This document shows positions 63,015-64,000 of a stretch of DNA of 64,000 bases, piece by piece. Under the pieces are notes generated by a model. It saw only the letters and a list, made by a program, of their open reading frames with translations. It had not been told where the DNA came from and searched no databases. The first letter of the stretch is position 1, and every line of letters starts with the position of its first letter. The translations under genes were made by a program, and so were the position numbers. The DNA is from Nitrospirota bacterium (GTDB lineage Bacteria > Nitrospirota > Thermodesulfovibrionia > Thermodesulfovibrionales > JdFR-88). The stretch is taken from assembly GCA_021825295.1 (NCBI GenBank), contig JAKAHV010000010.1, positions 20,618 to 84,617 on the forward strand. The letters are read 5' to 3'.

Positions 63015-64000
63015 TTATTTTTCTTCTGAAACAGTGACTTGCTTGACTGTTTCTCTTCCGTTTCTCATTATTTTCACGCTTGCAGTTTTACCGGGGGGCG
63101 TATCCGCGACTATGCGGGCGAGGTCATCAACCTGGCTTATATCCTTTCCATCGAAAGAGACGATGATGTCTCCGCTTTTTATTCCCGCATTGCCCGCGGG
63201 GCCTCCGGATACCACGCCGGCAACCAGGGCCCCTTTTGCCTCTTTAAGGCCGAACTGCCCCGCCAGACCCGGGGTGACGCTCTCCACTTCCACGCCTATC
63301 CAGCCCCTTATGACCTTTCCATGGGCCTTAAGCTCCGAGACGATTTTTTGGGCCGTGTTGCTCGGTATGGCAAAGCCTATTCCCTGCCCGGACTTGATTA
63401 TCGCCGTGTTGATGCCGATGACCTCCCCAAGCACGTTGACAAGAGGGCCGCCGCTGTTGCCGGGGTTGATGGGCGCGTCGGTCTGGAGGAAATTTTCATA
63501 TGGCCCGGCGCCAATCGCCCTTCCCGTGGCGCTTATTATTCCCTGTGTCACGGTGTGCTCCAGCCCGAAGGGATTTCCGACGGCGATCACCCAGTCTCCG
63601 GGCCTTACACTGTCAGAGTCGCCAAATCGCAGCGTCGGCAGATTGGCCGCGTTTACCTTGACAAGGGCAAGGTCGGTCTTCTTGTCCGCCCCGATCACCC
63701 GCCCCTTGAAAGTCCTTCCGTCCGAAAGTATCACCCTTATTTTTTGAGCGCCTGAAATGACGTGATTATTGGTGACTATGTATCCGTCTTTCTCAATGAT
63801 GATGCCGGAACCGAGGGCCTGCTGCCTTAGCTTCATGTTGGGCACATTGCCAAAAAATCTTTTGAGGAAATCCCGTTCCTGCACTTCCGCATGCCGCCCA
63901 AAGAAGAAATAGAAAGGATAGCCGGGGACCACAACCGTAGTCTCCGTGCTTATGTTTACCACGGCAGGGCTTACTTCCTGGGCAAGATCGGCAAAGGATT
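63015..64000 (-). CDS. HtrA-type serine protease with one PDZ domain (5' end beyond the window)
   Basis: At least 328 residues; the frame continues open to 64000 with SFADLAQEVSPAVVNISTE, the usual start of an HtrA protease domain, so the signal peptide lies outside. Triad: His in TNNHVISG, Asp in KKTDLALVK, Ser in NPGNSGGPL. One PDZ domain closes the protein (about the last 95 residues). It is shorter than the two-PDZ Do protease at 35486 and resembles DegS-like sheddases or simple HtrA. No regulatory site is visible in the window. Confidence 0.92.
   Translation of the reverse strand, partial: SFADLAQEVSPAVVNISTETTVVVPGYPFYFFFGRHAEVQERDFLKRFFGNVPNMKLRQQALGSGIIIEKDGYIVTNNHVISGAQKIRVILSDGRTFKGRVIGADKKTDLALVKVNAANLPTLRFGDSDSVRPGDWVIAVGNPFGLEHTVTQGIISATGRAIGAGPYENFLQTDAPINPGNSGGPLVNVLGEVIGINTAIIKSGQGIGFAIPSNTAQKIVSELKAHGKVIRGWIGVEVESVTPGLAGQFGLKEAKGALVAGVVSGGPAGNAGIKSGDIIVSFDGKDISQVDDLARIVADTPPGKTASVKIMRNGRETVKQVTVSEEK

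Overview
The window is 64 kb of gene-dense, G+C-rich chromosome from a diderm, LPS-bearing bacterium. LptD, a chaperone-usher pilus, an outer-membrane usher and two periplasmic HtrA-type proteases show the outer membrane. Gene content (Rel, separate F1 operon without subunits a and c, DVU0298-like HEAT protein, YkgJ-type Cys-cluster protein, small dual-CxxC protein) fits an anaerobic or microaerophilic lineage such as Nitrospirota or Desulfobacterota. That placement is an inference from style and content. I saw no phage, complete insertion sequence, CRISPR array, rRNA or tRNA.

Layout. 1-1930 (minus): the start of rpsF, then an inositol-1-phosphate synthase and a CDP-alcohol phosphatidyltransferase, a probable inositol-phospholipid pair. 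2284-8716 (plus): one tight operon, zinc-ribbon protein-trpB-trpA-accD-folC-lptD, linking tryptophan, malonyl-CoA, folate and LPS export. 8804-11688: a 55-codon dual-CxxC ORF with an in-frame TGA (selenoprotein candidate), a Cys-cluster protein and an OmpR/histidine-kinase pair. 12102-12618: a BrnTA toxin-antitoxin pair in an AT-rich patch. 13126-16478 (minus): an acyl-activating enzyme-ACP-PlsC fusion and an inositol-monophosphatase-family gene. 16572-20483: a polytopic membrane protein, a strongly structured putative RNA (18327-18479), and the potassium transporter Kup.

20505-23841 (minus): an ABC-F ATPase and a DUF4382-like lipoprotein with a long Gly-rich repeat tail. 24151-26597: M29-like peptidase, CutA, and endonuclease V with a duplicated Cys-rich tail. 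26587-29788 (minus): an MTH938-like protein, a receiver domain lacking its phospho-acceptor, and a stress cluster (CBS, Tpx, superoxide dismutase, ferritin-like). 30065-33011: HEAT-like protein, MerR regulator, phosphomannomutase, TPR protein. 33071-39369: PBP1A, Do protease, PIN-TRAM protein, IspD and IspF. 39472-47309: a two-component system divergent from an archaic (Csu-type) chaperone-usher pilus operon. 47360-50896 (minus): Rel and a BioF-like enzyme. 51008-56836: atpF'-F-H-A-G-D-C with its own promoter and a textbook terminator. 57000-64000: cNMP-binding protein, short MetE-like enzyme, P-loop kinase-like protein, MarC, phosphopentomutase, CPBP protease, glycosyltransferase and a second HtrA protease cut by the window edge.

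The two signals least explained by known families are the RNA-like structure upstream of kup, closed by a 17-bp stem, and the TGA-containing dual-CxxC ORF.
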